Shown: in pieces, positions 17,730-26,644 of the stretch
Numbering within the stretch: position 1 is the first letter of the stretch
Layout of the letters: each line of letters starts with the position of its first letter
Assembly: GCF_005280255.1 (NCBI RefSeq)
Contig: NZ_CP040018.1
Span: 2,356,001-2,420,000, forward strand
DNA: 64,000 nucleotides
Direction: 5' to 3'
DNA from: Arthrobacter sp. 24S4-2
GTDB taxonomy: Bacteria; Actinomycetota; Actinomycetes; Actinomycetales; Micrococcaceae
Notes under the pieces: model-generated
Told to the model about the DNA's origin: nothing
The model's database searches: none
The model's input: the letters and a program-made list of their open reading frames with translations, nothing else
Translations under genes and position numbers: made by a program

Positions 17730-19141
17730 TTTCGGCCCGGGAGCACCGGTTTGTGACCGCCGAGGCTGAGCATGGCCAGGGCGATGAGGGCCTCGGGTGA
17801 TTTGAAGCCGAAGGCGATGCGGGTGATGAGTCTGATCTTGGTGTTCATGGATTCGATGCGTCCGTTGGAGAGCCCGTGCTCGATCGCTGCGAGGATGGAT
17901 TCCCGGTGTTTGACGATGCTCTTTTGCAGTTTCACGAACGATGGAATGCGGCACCGGCGCGCCCAGGCAACCCATTTGTCGAGCGCTTCTCCGGCTTCGT
18001 CGTAGGGCAGTTTGAAGACCGTGCGCAGCCCTTCCTTGAGGTAGTACGCCCGGCCGAGTCCGGGGTCGGTCTGCACGATCCAGGCGAGCTTGGCCTGCTG
18101 CTTTTCGGTGAGGTTCTCCGGGTTCTTCCACAGCGCATAGCGCGAGTTCTTCACCCCGGCGGCAAGAGTGCTGTGGGGCCTGGCCGGGGCGTCTTTGGAC
18201 GGGCGTCCCCGGCCTCGTTTGGCCTCTCCGGTCCGGGCCGCCCGGCGGGCGTCGTTCCACGCGCCCCGGCGGACCTCGTCGAGGGCTTCGGTGGCCCATT
18301 TGACGACGTGGAACGGGTCGGCACACCTGATGGCGGCGGGACACCGGGCGGCCACGACAGCGGCGATCCAGTCGGCGCCATCCGCGGAAACATGCGTGAT
18401 CCCGGCGCACCGTTCTTCTCCGAGGGCATCGAAGAACGTGCCCAGGGTGGCCTTGTCCCGGCCAACGGCGGCCCAGACCAGCCTGCCGCTGTCATGGTCC
18501 ACCACGACGGTCAGGTACTTGTGCCCGCGCTTGTAGGAGATCTCATCGATACCGATCCGGACCAGGTTGGCGAAGGGGTCGTAAGTGGCCGCCGTGTCCT
18601 CCCAGACCCGGGTGATGATCGCCCCGACGGTCCGCCAGGCAATGCGCATCAGCGCGGTGATCGCGGTCTTGGATGTCTGGGTGGCAAGCCAGGCGACCTG
18701 CGCATCGAAATGATGGGTGTGTCCGGCCTGATGCCTGGCCCACGGGACGGCGGCCACGGTGACGCCGTGTTCACGGCACCGGATCCTCGGGGCGTCGGCC
18801 TCCACCTGGACCTGGACCGTGCCGGCATCCAGGGAACGCCAGCGCCGGCGGCCGTGCCCCTGGTCGTATTTCGGACACCTGCGCCGGCAGATGCCGCAGC
18901 GGTTCCGGACCGATCCAGTCGGGCGGACCGAGGCGACCAGGACCCCGGCTTCGTCATCAAAATCGATGGCTTCGACGACTGTTTTCTCGACACCGAGCAG
19001 AGTTCGCCATAGTCTTGCATTTCGCACGCCGTTTTCCCGCTCTAATAGTTTCTGTTCCTTAGACAGTCAGAAACCTAGACAGGAAACGGCGTGCGGCCGT
19101 TAAGGCGCTCCGAAAACACCCACAGTTACGTCAGGAGAGCC
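17703..19141. mobile_element. Intact ISL3-family insertion sequence with 8-bp target duplication
   Basis: A 1439-bp element. The left end GGCTCTCCTGACTTATCCG and the inverted right end GGCTCTCCTGACGTAACTG match at nearly all of the first 19 positions. Perfect 8-bp direct repeats AGAAAAGC flank it (17695-17702 and 19142-19149), proving simple insertion. It carries one transposase gene on the minus strand, opposite to the host operon. The insertion point is in the last codons of the substrate-binding-protein gene. Confidence 0.95.
17726..19027 (-). CDS. ISL3-family transposase
   Basis: A 433-residue DDE transposase that moves the surrounding element. The N-terminal zinc-binding region (NRCGICRRRCPKYDQGHGRRRWRSLD, then RCREHGVTVA) is followed by a helix-turn-helix (TAITALMRIAWRTVGAIITRV) and the DDE domain: first Asp in RIGIDEISYKRGHKY, second in SADGADWIAAV, and Glu in SNGRIESMNTKIR. 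Length is full and no lesion is seen, so it is likely active. Its stop codon overlaps the altered end of the binding-protein gene on the other strand. Confidence 0.95.
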   Translation of the reverse strand: MRNARLWRTLLGVEKTVVEAIDFDDEAGVLVASVRPTGSVRNRCGICRRRCPKYDQGHGRRRWRSLDAGTVQVQVEADAPRIRCREHGVTVAAVPWARHQAGHTHHFDAQVAWLATQTSKTAITALMRIAWRTVGAIITRVWEDTAATYDPFANLVRIGIDEISYKRGHKYLTVVVDHDSGRLVWAAVGRDKATLGTFFDALGEERCAGITHVSADGADWIAAVVAARCPAAIRCADPFHVVKWATEALDEVRRGAWNDARRAARTGEAKRGRGRPSKDAPARPHSTLAAGVKNSRYALWKNPENLTEKQQAKLAWIVQTDPGLGRAYYLKEGLRTVFKLPYDEAGEALDKWVAWARRCRIPSFVKLQKSIVKHRESILAAIEHGLSNGRIESMNTKIRLITRIAFGFKSPEALIALAMLSLGGHKPVLPGRN

Positions 19142-19149
19142 AGAAAAGC

Positions 19150-19170
19150 GAAGAGATCCTCGGCAAGTAA
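19150..19170 (+). other. Separated native 3' end of the substrate-binding-protein gene
   Basis: Immediately after the right target duplication the bases encode E-E-I-L-G-K and a TAA stop, in the phase that would continue the binding-protein frame if the ISL3 element and one target copy were removed. This is the original C-terminus, now stranded. Confidence 0.85.
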
Positions 19171-19183
19171 TACACTGGTTCAC

Positions 19184-19224
19184 GCCTTGGGCTGCCGGTT
19201 ATAAAATTATCGGCAGCCCAAGGC
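19184..19224 (+). terminator. Hairpin terminator of the original sugar operon
   Basis: A perfect 14-bp inverted repeat (GCCTTGGGCTGCCG at 19184-19197, CGGCAGCCCAAGGC at 19211-19224), with a 13-base AT-rich loop that itself contains ATAA-AA-TTAT. It starts 14 bp after the native binding-protein stop at 19170, the place for the operon terminator. It also lies 48 bp before the ROK regulator start, so an operator role is a less likely alternative. Confidence 0.7.
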
Positions 19225-19272
19225 ACCGAAAAGCGTCGTTGGCTGGCTGACGGCAAGAGGGAAAGGCCCACA

Positions 19273-20496
19273 ATGGGCAGAGCTAAGACCATGACGGATA
19301 CCGTAGCGGCGGAAACCGCCGTCGAATCGCCCGTACTTGTGCTGCGCACCCCGGCCGCCGTCGACGTCTTCAGCCGCATCCTGACCCACGGGCCGATAGG
19401 GCGGATCGACGTTGGCCGGCAGATCGGGCTGTCCCAGGCAGCAGTGACTAAAGCGGTGGCGCCTCTGATTGAGCGCGGAGTTATCGTGGAGAGTAATACT
19501 CTCCGGCCTGGACTGTCCCCTGGGCGCCCTGTGTATCCGCTGGACGTGGTGCCGGACGCTCTGCTGGCGCTCGGCATCAAGGTCAGCATCAACGAGGTGA
19601 TCGGCGTGTCCACGGATATGCGTGCAGGAATCCTGGACACTGTGCACCGGCAGATTCCGGACCATCGCTTGGACACCGTACTGGACGCCGTGCTGAAGGT
19701 CGTCTCCGAGTTGAAAATAAACCTAGGAACTCGGTCCGCGCGCCTGATGGGCATCGGCGTGACGGTCTCCGGCGACGTCGACACGGAGCATGGCGTGGTG
19801 AGGCACTCACCGCTGCTCGGGTGGACAGATGTTCGGCTGGGCGAGCTGCTCACCGAACTACTGGGGCCCGGGGTGCTGATCGACAATGACGTGCGCGCCC
19901 TGACCATTGCCGAACATTGGTTCGGCGTGGGCATCGATGCAGATTCCTTTGCCATCGTGACTATCGGCTCGGGCATTGGCTGCGGGCTGTATGTGAACGG
20001 CGATGTGGTGGCCGGCGCTTACGGTGTTGCTGGCGAAATAGGCCACCTGCCACTGGCCTCGGAAGAGTTCACGTGCACCTGCGGACGGCATGGCTGCGTG
20101 GAAGCGGTGGCGTCCTCCAGCGCCATCCTGGCGGCTATCAGGGCCGGGACAGGCTCGCATGAGTTGACCATGCAGCACGCCGTGGATCTGGCACATGGCG
20201 GCGACCCCGTCGCGGTCGCCGCATTTCACCGGGCCGGTTCCGTGATCGGTACAGCGATCGCCACAATGGTAAACCTGACCGGCCCCTCCGTAGTGCTGGT
20301 GTCCGGGGAAGCCGTGGCCGACTACGATCTCTACGAACATCACCTCCGTCAGAGCTACTCCGAACATGCCTTCGGCGCAGCAGCAGGCTGCGAAATTGTG
20401 ACCCGCTCCCATACATTCGATGACTGGGCCAGAGGCGCGGCGGCATCAGTCATTAGGGCCACCATCCGACAGAAGTTGACAGCGAAAGCTACCTAG
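19273..20496 (+). CDS. ROK-family transcriptional repressor
   Basis: A 407-residue sugar-responsive regulator. An N-terminal winged helix-turn-helix (SRILTHGPIGRIDVGRQIGLSQAAVTKAVAPLIERGVI, residues about 35-75) precedes a ROK domain. The ATP-like site has been kept in GVTVSGDVD and GSGIGCGLYVNGDV, and the ROK zinc signature is GHLPLASEEFTCTCGRHGCVEA (CxCGxxGCxE plus the upstream His). Such NagC/XylR-type proteins release DNA when they bind a sugar or sugar phosphate. It sits between the transporter operon and the second GH27 gene and is the only regulator in the locus. Two shared operator-like sites (10850, 20622) are its candidate targets. Ribosome site GAGGGAAAGG precedes the ATG. Confidence 0.93.
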   Translation: MGRAKTMTDTVAAETAVESPVLVLRTPAAVDVFSRILTHGPIGRIDVGRQIGLSQAAVTKAVAPLIERGVIVESNTLRPGLSPGRPVYPLDVVPDALLALGIKVSINEVIGVSTDMRAGILDTVHRQIPDHRLDTVLDAVLKVVSELKINLGTRSARLMGIGVTVSGDVDTEHGVVRHSPLLGWTDVRLGELLTELLGPGVLIDNDVRALTIAEHWFGVGIDADSFAIVTIGSGIGCGLYVNGDVVAGAYGVAGEIGHLPLASEEFTCTCGRHGCVEAVASSSAILAAIRAGTGSHELTMQHAVDLAHGGDPVAVAAFHRAGSVIGTAIATMVNLTGPSVVLVSGEAVADYDLYEHHLRQSYSEHAFGAAAGCEIVTRSHTFDDWARGAAASVIRATIRQKLTAKAT

Positions 20497-20621
20497 TCCG
20501 GCCACGGCTCCTGCCCAGCGACGCGGCCATCGGCCACGCCGCCCTTTTCCGCTCCCCGGCGTCATTCTGCCCCCTGTCCAGGCCGACAAAGCACCTGGTG
20601 ATGGCGATGAAAGCATCACAA

Positions 20622-20648
20622 ATCAATTACTTGACGCTGGTAATTAAT
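20622..20648. promoter_or_regulatory. Candidate ROK-regulator operator (site 2)
   Basis: Contains AATTAC-TTGACGCTG-GTAATT, a perfect 6-bp inverted repeat with 9-bp spacing (20625-20630, 20640-20645), extended by AAT. It aligns over 27 bp with the site at 10850-10876 (21 identities). TTGACG at 20631-20636 could be the -35 element of the second GH27 gene; no good -10 is seen. It lies 113 bp upstream of that gene's start. Confidence 0.7.
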
Positions 20649-20760
20649 TCTGGCAGGCTTCCAAGGACGGCCCGGCGATGAGCATCGACAGCAACCCGGT
20701 CGTCTGAATGGCGGCGGAGTTCCGCCCCTTCATGTCAACGACGACGGAGGCTTAATAGTC

Positions 20761-22901
20761 ATGTCAGATCCAACAATTGTCGGCACCAGCAGAGCGGCCC
20801 TCGTCCGCCTACGGGTGCGCGTCATAGCGCTTGCGGCAGGGGCAGCCTGTCTGGCTCTGGGAATTATGCCCCAGGCAGCCCTGGCGGAAGCGGCGCCCCG
20901 GACATCCCAACCGACTGCCATCTCAGCAGACGCGACGAACACGACCGGCGCAGAACCATCAGGATCGTCGGCGGCAGGACCAGCGGCGAAACCCTACATG
21001 GGTTGGAGCAGCTGGAGCCAGCAGTCCACAAACTATCCGGGAGTGAATCCTACCGGCCCCGGAAGTTTCATCAGCGAGGCCAACATTCTCAAGCAGGCCG
21101 AAGCCATGGCAGAGAAACTAAAACCCTTCGGCTATGAATACGTTAATGTGGACGCCGGCTGGCAGGACGGCGCGGACAGCTACGGCCGGCCGGCGATCAA
21201 CTCCGTACGGTTCCCGCACGGTGTTGCATCGGTCGCTGAACGTGTGCACAACCTCGGACTGAAATTTGGTATTTACACGGTTGTTGGGCTTGGTAAAGAC
21301 GCCTACAACGGCGGCAACACGCCCATCTTTGCCGCCCCCGGCTGCACTACAAAGAACATCGTCTATCCGGATCTGCGATCGACAAACGGCTGGGATACAT
21401 CCTACAAAATCGACTACACGAGCCCCTGCGCGCAACGGTATGCCGATTCCATTACGTCGCTCTTCGCCAGCTGGGGGTGGACTTCATCAAGATGGACGGA
21501 GTGGGACCCGGTTCATTCAAGGGAGGCCCCAACTACGACAACACCGCGGACATCCAAGCCTGGCACAAGGCCATCGACAAATCCGGCCGCCCCATGCAGT
21601 ATGTCGTCTCCTGGGCGCTGAGCCACAAACAGGCAGACGTCTGGAAGGCCAACACCAACGGCTGGCGAATCGACACGGATGTCGAATGCTACTGCAACAC
21701 CCTGGTCACCTGGGATCAGTCAGTAAAGCAACGCTGGAACGACGTGGTCCAGTGGATCGATGACGCCGGCCCCGGGCACTGGAACAACCTTGATGCCGTC
21801 AACGTCGGCGTGGGTTCCATGGATGGACTCACGGAAGCCGAGCGGCAAAGCTATATGACGCTGTGGACGATCGAGTCCGCGCCGCTGTTCGCCGGTGACG
21901 ACCTGACGAAGCTGGACGATTACGGACTGTCCCTGCTCACTAACCGCGACGCCATCGCCATCAACCAGGCTGGACATCCGGCTCGTCCCGTCAGCCAAAG
22001 CACCGGCCAGCAGGTCTGGTACGCAAACAACGACGACGGCAGCGTGACCGTCGCGCTTTTCAACCTCGACAACCAGCCGGCCTCGGTGACAGCCAATTTC
22101 ACGGACCTAGGGCTGGGTGGAACGGCGGAAGTCAGAGACGTCTGGCTCAAGAAGGACACAGGAGTCCGGCAGAACAGCATCAACGCCGACCTTCCGGCGC
22201 ACGGTTCTAAACTATTCACCATCACCCCGACCGACAACGCTCCCGACAAGCCAGCCGTTCCCACGGGAGTGCGCGCAACACAGGCACAGGCAAACAGCGT
22301 TTCCTTAGCCTGGTATCCGTCACCAGTTTCAGCCGACTCCAAAAATGTGAACTATCGGGTCTTCATGGATGGGCGCGAGGTAGGGAACACCAACGCCACC
22401 ACAATGACCGTGGGCCAGCTCAACCCTTCAAGCCGGCACACTTTTACGGTCCGGGCTGACTCCGGACCGCAGAAATCGGCCCAGAGCTCCGTACTGGATC
22501 TCACGCTACCGTCAGCCGCGGGACCGACGCTCTATGAAGCGGAAGCAGCAGGCAATACTCTCAGTGGCGGAGCCAGCCGTTCAGGCTGTGCCGGTTGCTC
22601 GGCGGGCGGAAAAGCCGGCAATCTGGGCGGGAGCGGATCCCTGACGTTTGCCGGGGTGAACGTGCCTGTCGCTGGAAACTATCTGATGACTGTGGCCTAT
22701 GTCGACGGTGACGCCAGCCGCCAGAGCCTCATCACCATCAACGGCAAACCGACGCAGATGAACTTCCAGGGCTCCAACGACAACAACTGGGACGCGGCCC
22801 AGCAACAACAAATACTGGTGCACCTGGACGCCGGTGTGAACACCATCCAGGTGGGCAGTCCTGACTCGTATTCGGCGGACATAGACGCCATCACTATCTA
22901 A
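20761..22901 (+). pseudogene. Secreted GH27 alpha-galactosidase with fibronectin III and carbohydrate-binding modules, frameshifted
   Basis: The protein would have about 713 residues. A Sec signal (VRVIALAAGAACLALGIMPQAALAEA) and Ser/Ala-rich linker lead to a GH27 domain (KPYMGWSSW...). The frame breaks at a G5 run (21473-21477): the first frame goes off at FASWG and stops at 21621, while the second continues VDFIKMDGVGPGSFKGG to 22901. One missing G restores it. The second part holds the nucleophile Asp (FIKMDG), acid Asp (WRIDTDVECYC), the C-terminal GH27 beta domain, a fibronectin III domain (PTGVRATQAQANSVSLAWYPS) and a CBM35/CBM6-like domain (LYEAEAAGNTLSGG...DIDAITI). As written the catalytic domain is split, so no active enzyme is expected unless the indel is a sequencing error. 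Confidence 0.85.
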
Positions 22902-22921
22902 AGACGTAGGAGGTTCCGTGA

Positions 22922-23227
22922 ATGAGAAGTTCGGTTCCCACGAAAGAAAGGATGTCGATGATTATGGCGCTACGTTCATCTGAACCCCATGGCCTACCCT
23001 CCGCGCTGGCCGTGCGTGCTGCACAACCAACAGACCTGCTCATGCTGTACAGGTCCGAATTGCTGTACATGCGGGCAATTAAGAGCGAACAGGTTGACCG
23101 ATGGTTGCGGGCGGGTGATCGGAGTCTCGTGCTATGGACGACTAATCTTTTCCGGGCGCGCCGATCGAGCTCGTCCTCGGCTCCGCATCGACGGCGCCCA
23201 TTGGCTCCGCTGGATGACTTAGTCTAG
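22922..23227 (+). pseudogene. Probable GNAT acetyltransferase fragment
   Basis: The stretch AVRAAQPTDLLMLYRSELLYMRAIKSEQVDRWLRAGDRSLVLWTTNLFRA resembles the N-terminal part of a GCN5-type acetyltransferase. After it the frame turns into low-complexity arginine/serine sequence and stops. The acetyl-CoA binding motif is absent, so this is at best a remnant. It follows the GH27 gene by about 20 bp. Confidence 0.35.
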
Positions 23228-24050
23228 CGGGTGGCTATGGGACACCATTTTGAAGAGGCTGAAGGACCTTTCGACGGTCAGGGCATCATTACGGGCACGG
23301 TTGAGGTCGGCTCGGCTCCAGTGCATCCTTTGGCGCGCAGATTGACGTTAGTGGCATTGTCCATGTGAAGGCTTGGGCCACGCCGTCTTCCACGGACGTG
23401 TGGGAGGGGCACGGGTGGTCGATCGTATGGCTGACGCAATACTGATGTGGTCGGCTGTGGCCTTGAGATCAGTGCGGATCGACGGTGAGTTGATCAACGA
23501 AGGCACCCGCGGAACGCAGGTCAGCGGAAATGGAAACATCCATGATCGCCAGAGGTCTAAGGTCCGTGAGTGAGCCCGAGGAAATTCGGCCGGACGGCAC
23601 CCTCATTTATCGAGACTAAATCGGCCTATATTTGACTTGGATACCCAGTTTTGCTGAAACGTCCCGCCGGTGAATTCTCTAGGCTACGAGTTCAAGTCGC
23701 ACCGTGACCACCGTTGAAGCCCCTCGAGGTGAGTGGCGACTGCGGGTATTGACGTAGCGGCCGCTCAGGACCGCCCCTGGTCGTCTGCCTACAGTGGAGT
23801 ATTCGCAGCCAATCTGGGGAGGGCTGCTAACTGGCCCGGGCAGTCCCCGCTCCTTGCCAGATGGAATCATAGGGGTCCCCGTCCTCCGACGGTCAGGTGC
23901 TGAGCACTCTGCCTGTCGGAAGGCGAGGATCTCTCAGGTTGCGCAAGGTGTTCGACTAGAGTCGCCTGCGCCAACCGTAACGAACTCCGTTGAGGTTCCG
24001 GTGGCGGACGCCAAGTTCGCTTCGGACAGTGGTCGGACCATACTGAATGC
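23228..24050. other. Intergenic region without recognisable genes
   Basis: About 820 bp with several short frames on both strands, none with recognisable motifs or a convincing ribosome site. It probably contains old gene debris and the promoter of the downstream membrane protein. Confidence 0.4.
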
Positions 24051-24689
24051 ATGCAAACAACCCGCGGCTTGGACAGGCTCGTTTTCTTCACTGATGCCGT
24101 GACGGCCATCGCCATCACTCTGCTCGTGCTGCCGCTGGTCGACTCCGTCACTGAGGCGGCGCACGCTGGGTTGAGTGCTGTGCAATTCATCGGGAACAAT
24201 GTCGCGGCGATCGCTGGCTTCGCCTTGAGTTTCCTGGTGATCGCCCGGCTCTGGATCGCCCACCATTCGACGTTCGAGCATGTCGGGTCGTACAGCCGTC
24301 CGCTCCTCTTGCTCAACTTGTTTTGGGCGTTCACGGTGGTAGTGCTGCCGCTGCCGACGGAAATGGTGTCTCAGTTCAGGACCTCGTCCGTCACGGTGGG
24401 CGTCTACATCGGGACGATGGCCGCGAGCAGTCTGACGCTCACGGCTCTGACGCTGTTGATCCGTAAGCATCCGCAGCTCGAGCTGGAAGAGAATCCCATG
24501 CCTAGCCGCGAAGTCTTCTCCAGCGCCGTTTCGACGATCGGGTTCTTCGTCGCCCTGATCGTGGGAGTGCTCGTGCCCGCCATCAACTTCTACGCGCTGT
24601 TGATCATTCTGCTAACCATCCCACTGCAGCGGGTCTACGATCGACGATCAAATGCTGCACTTTTAGCGCCAGGCGCACAAACATCATAA
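24051..24689 (+). CDS. TMEM175-family (DUF1211) membrane protein, putative potassium channel
   Basis: A 212-residue integral membrane protein with about six hydrophobic segments. The first helix carries the family signature RLVFFTDAVTAIAITLLVLPLV (R-xxx-F-[ST]-D-A-xx-A-I-A), and a second conserved stretch is WIAHHSTFEHVGSYSRPLLLLNLFWAFTVVVLPLPTEMV. Bacterial TMEM175 proteins are tetrameric potassium-permeable channels; this is family knowledge, not seen here. The ATG at 24051 puts the signature at residue 8, as expected. It is an isolated gene between degraded regions. Confidence 0.88.
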   Translation: MQTTRGLDRLVFFTDAVTAIAITLLVLPLVDSVTEAAHAGLSAVQFIGNNVAAIAGFALSFLVIARLWIAHHSTFEHVGSYSRPLLLLNLFWAFTVVVLPLPTEMVSQFRTSSVTVGVYIGTMAASSLTLTALTLLIRKHPQLELEENPMPSREVFSSAVSTIGFFVALIVGVLVPAINFYALLIILLTIPLQRVYDRRSNAALLAPGAQTS

Positions 24690-25348
24690 GGCGGATCGGA
24701 CTGGCCGAGTGTGCACCTCGCGGGAAACGTCGTCGGGGACGAATCCGACAAGGTGCATCCATGGCGATGGGTCGCGGTCACTCAGGAACTGGATGAGGTC
24801 CGACACGGCCGTCTCCTGGGCCAGAAGACGGCCAAGACCTCTGCTGCGGACCCAAGGCGATACCGATTTTCCCATGGGAACAGCATGAGCCACGCGGCAC
24901 GCGTTCTGCTCATACGACTTACCGCTGAAGCAGTGATGTATCGGCCAGAGCAACGTGGCGTAGTCGTCGGAGCAGACGCGTTTCGGGTTGGCGGCACCTT
25001 GATTGCGGGCAGGATCCGGGCTTCTTGTCGAGGCTTCGAAGCAGCTGAACTAGCCGATTACTGTAGGACGTGGCCTGGGCCCAGGCCACACATCTCCTGA
25101 TTCAACGTTCGTCGGTCGATCTCCTACCAGATGGGCTCCCGCACGGTGCTGATCACCGTCCACTCACGACCGGACGATGGGTTTGATGGTCACGCCAATT
25201 CCATTATTGGATAGCACGAAAACGCTGTTGACCAGCGAAAACGCTGATCCAAGCCAACCCACCCCCGATTTCATTATTCACTGGGAAGAAAATCTGCAAT
25301 TTTATATGGGTTCAAAAGAGGGCACTTCCGCGTATTTCTGCAGGTCAA
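24690..25348. other. Intergenic region without recognisable genes
   Basis: About 660 bp between the TMEM175 gene and the IS3 left end. Open frames of up to about 130 codons on either strand show no known motifs. The AT content rises near 25200-25320, just before the IS3 insertion. Confidence 0.4.
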
Positions 25349-25417
25349 TGAGCTGCCGCGGAGATTTCGGATAGCGGGCCCTCCTAAAATGGGGGTCTAC
25401 CGAAAGTAGAGATCAGC

Positions 25418-25708
25418 ATGACCGCATCACGCAAGCGATTTACCCAGGAGTTCAAGGACGAGCTGTGCCGCGAGGTGATCAACACGTCCAAGTCGATCAA
25501 GGACGTGGCCACCGCGTACGGTGTCGGCCCCGAAACGCTCCGCAACTGGCTGGTCAAGTACCGGGCGGCCAACGGCGGCACGGAGGTGGATCTGACGGTG
25601 TCGGAACGGGCCCGGCTGAAGGAGCTCGAGCGTGAAGTTCAAGAGCTGCGGGCGGAGACTGCCTTTTTGAAAAAAGCCAGCGCTTACTTCGCGCGGGAGC
25701 AGCGGTAG
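25418..25708 (+). CDS. IS3-family transposase OrfA (helix-turn-helix subunit)
   Basis: A 96-residue protein. Helix-turn-helix KRFTQEFKDELCREVINTSKSIKDVATAYGVGPETLRNWLVKYRA recognises the element ends. A leucine-rich coiled coil follows (LKELEREVQELRAETAFLKKASAYFAREQ). Its stop TAG overlaps a GTG (TAGTG at 25706-25710) that could start OrfB; in most IS3 elements the two are also joined by programmed frameshifting. Confidence 0.93.
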   Translation: MTASRKRFTQEFKDELCREVINTSKSIKDVATAYGVGPETLRNWLVKYRAANGGTEVDLTVSERARLKELEREVQELRAETAFLKKASAYFAREQR

Positions 25709-26600
25709 TGAGCAAGTATGAATTCATCGATTCCCAAAAAGCTGAGCCCGCCAATCTGAATTCGGTAGTGAGAATGTGCCGCTGGTTGGCCGTCTCGACG
25801 TCGGGTTTCTATCACTGGGCCACCCGTCCGCAATCGGCCACCTCGGGGCGCCGCCGGGCCCTGACGGCGCGGGTCCGGCATTACTTCGAGGAGTCCGAGG
25901 GCACGTACGGGTACCGGCGCATCCACGCCGATCTCGCCGCGGAACAGACCGAGTGTTCTCGGAGTTGGTGCGGCAGATCATGCGCTGCCAGGGCCTGGTG
26001 GCCTGTCAACCACGGCCGTTCCGCGTCACCACCGAGGCTGATGCTGAGGCTGCCGCGGGCATGCCCGACCTCGTCAAGCGGGACTTCACCGCGGACCGTC
26101 CCGGGGCGAAGTTCGTCGGCGACATCACCTACATCCACACCTGGCAGGGATTCGTCTACCTCGCCACCGTCATTGACTGCTACTCGAAGAAAGTCGTCGG
26201 CTGGTCCATCGCCGATCACATGCGCACCGGGCTCGTCGCCGACGCGCTCAAGAACGCCGCCGCCACAACCCGGATCGAGCCGTCCGCGATCTGGCATTCC
26301 GATCGGGGCAGCGTGTACACCTCGACCGATTTCAGGGCCCTGGTGATCGGCCTGGGCATGCGATCGTCGATGGGACGCACCGGCGTGTGCTGGGACAACA
26401 GCATGGCCGAATCGTTCTTCTCAGCCCTGAAAAACGAGCGTGTGTACCGGACTGTTTACGCGACAAAATCACAAGCCCGGAGCGACGTCATCCGGTACAT
26501 CGAGGGGTTTTACAACAGCCGGCGCCGTCACTCCGCGCTCGGTTACCGGCGGCCTAACGAAGTCCACTATGGTTATCAACAGCCAGCCTTGGCAGCGTAG
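25708..26600 (+). pseudogene. IS3-family transposase OrfB (DDE integrase), frameshifted
   Basis: The N-terminal part (SKYEFIDSQKAEPANLNSVVRMCRWLAVSTSGFYHWATRP... GTYGYRRIHADLAAEQTECS) is in one frame. From about 25959 the remainder continues in another: ELVRQIMRCQGLVACQ, then an rve integrase core with DDE residues in FVGDITYIHTWQGF, HSDRGSVYTS and NSMAESFFSALKNE. Repair needs a single C (TCTCGGAG to TCTCCGGAG). As written no full OrfB is made, so the element is probably immobile unless this is a sequence error. Confidence 0.85.
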
Positions 26601-26644
26601 AAGAATCCACTAATTCCGCTGTCCGAAATCCCCGCAGCAGCTCA

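Larger units (their letters stand above)
25349..26644 (+). mobile_element. IS3-family insertion sequence with 3-bp target duplication
   Basis: A 1296-bp element. The left end TGAGCTGCCGCGGAGATTTC and inverted right end TGAGCTGCTGCGGGGATTTC are near-identical for at least 29 bp. It is flanked by 3-bp direct repeats CAA (25346-25348 and 26645-26647), the usual IS3 duplication length. It encodes orfA and orfB of the standard two-frame transposase; orfB has a frameshift. Confidence 0.93.

Noticed and set aside
17876..19012. A 378-codon plus-strand frame inside the ISL3 element
   Set aside because: Exactly antisense to the intact transposase, Gly/Pro/Asp-rich with no motifs.
19184..19224. The 14-bp hairpin considered as an operator for ROK autoregulation
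   Set aside because: It lies 14 bp after the native stop of the upstream operon and has no likeness to the two shared operator-like sites, so a terminator is simpler.
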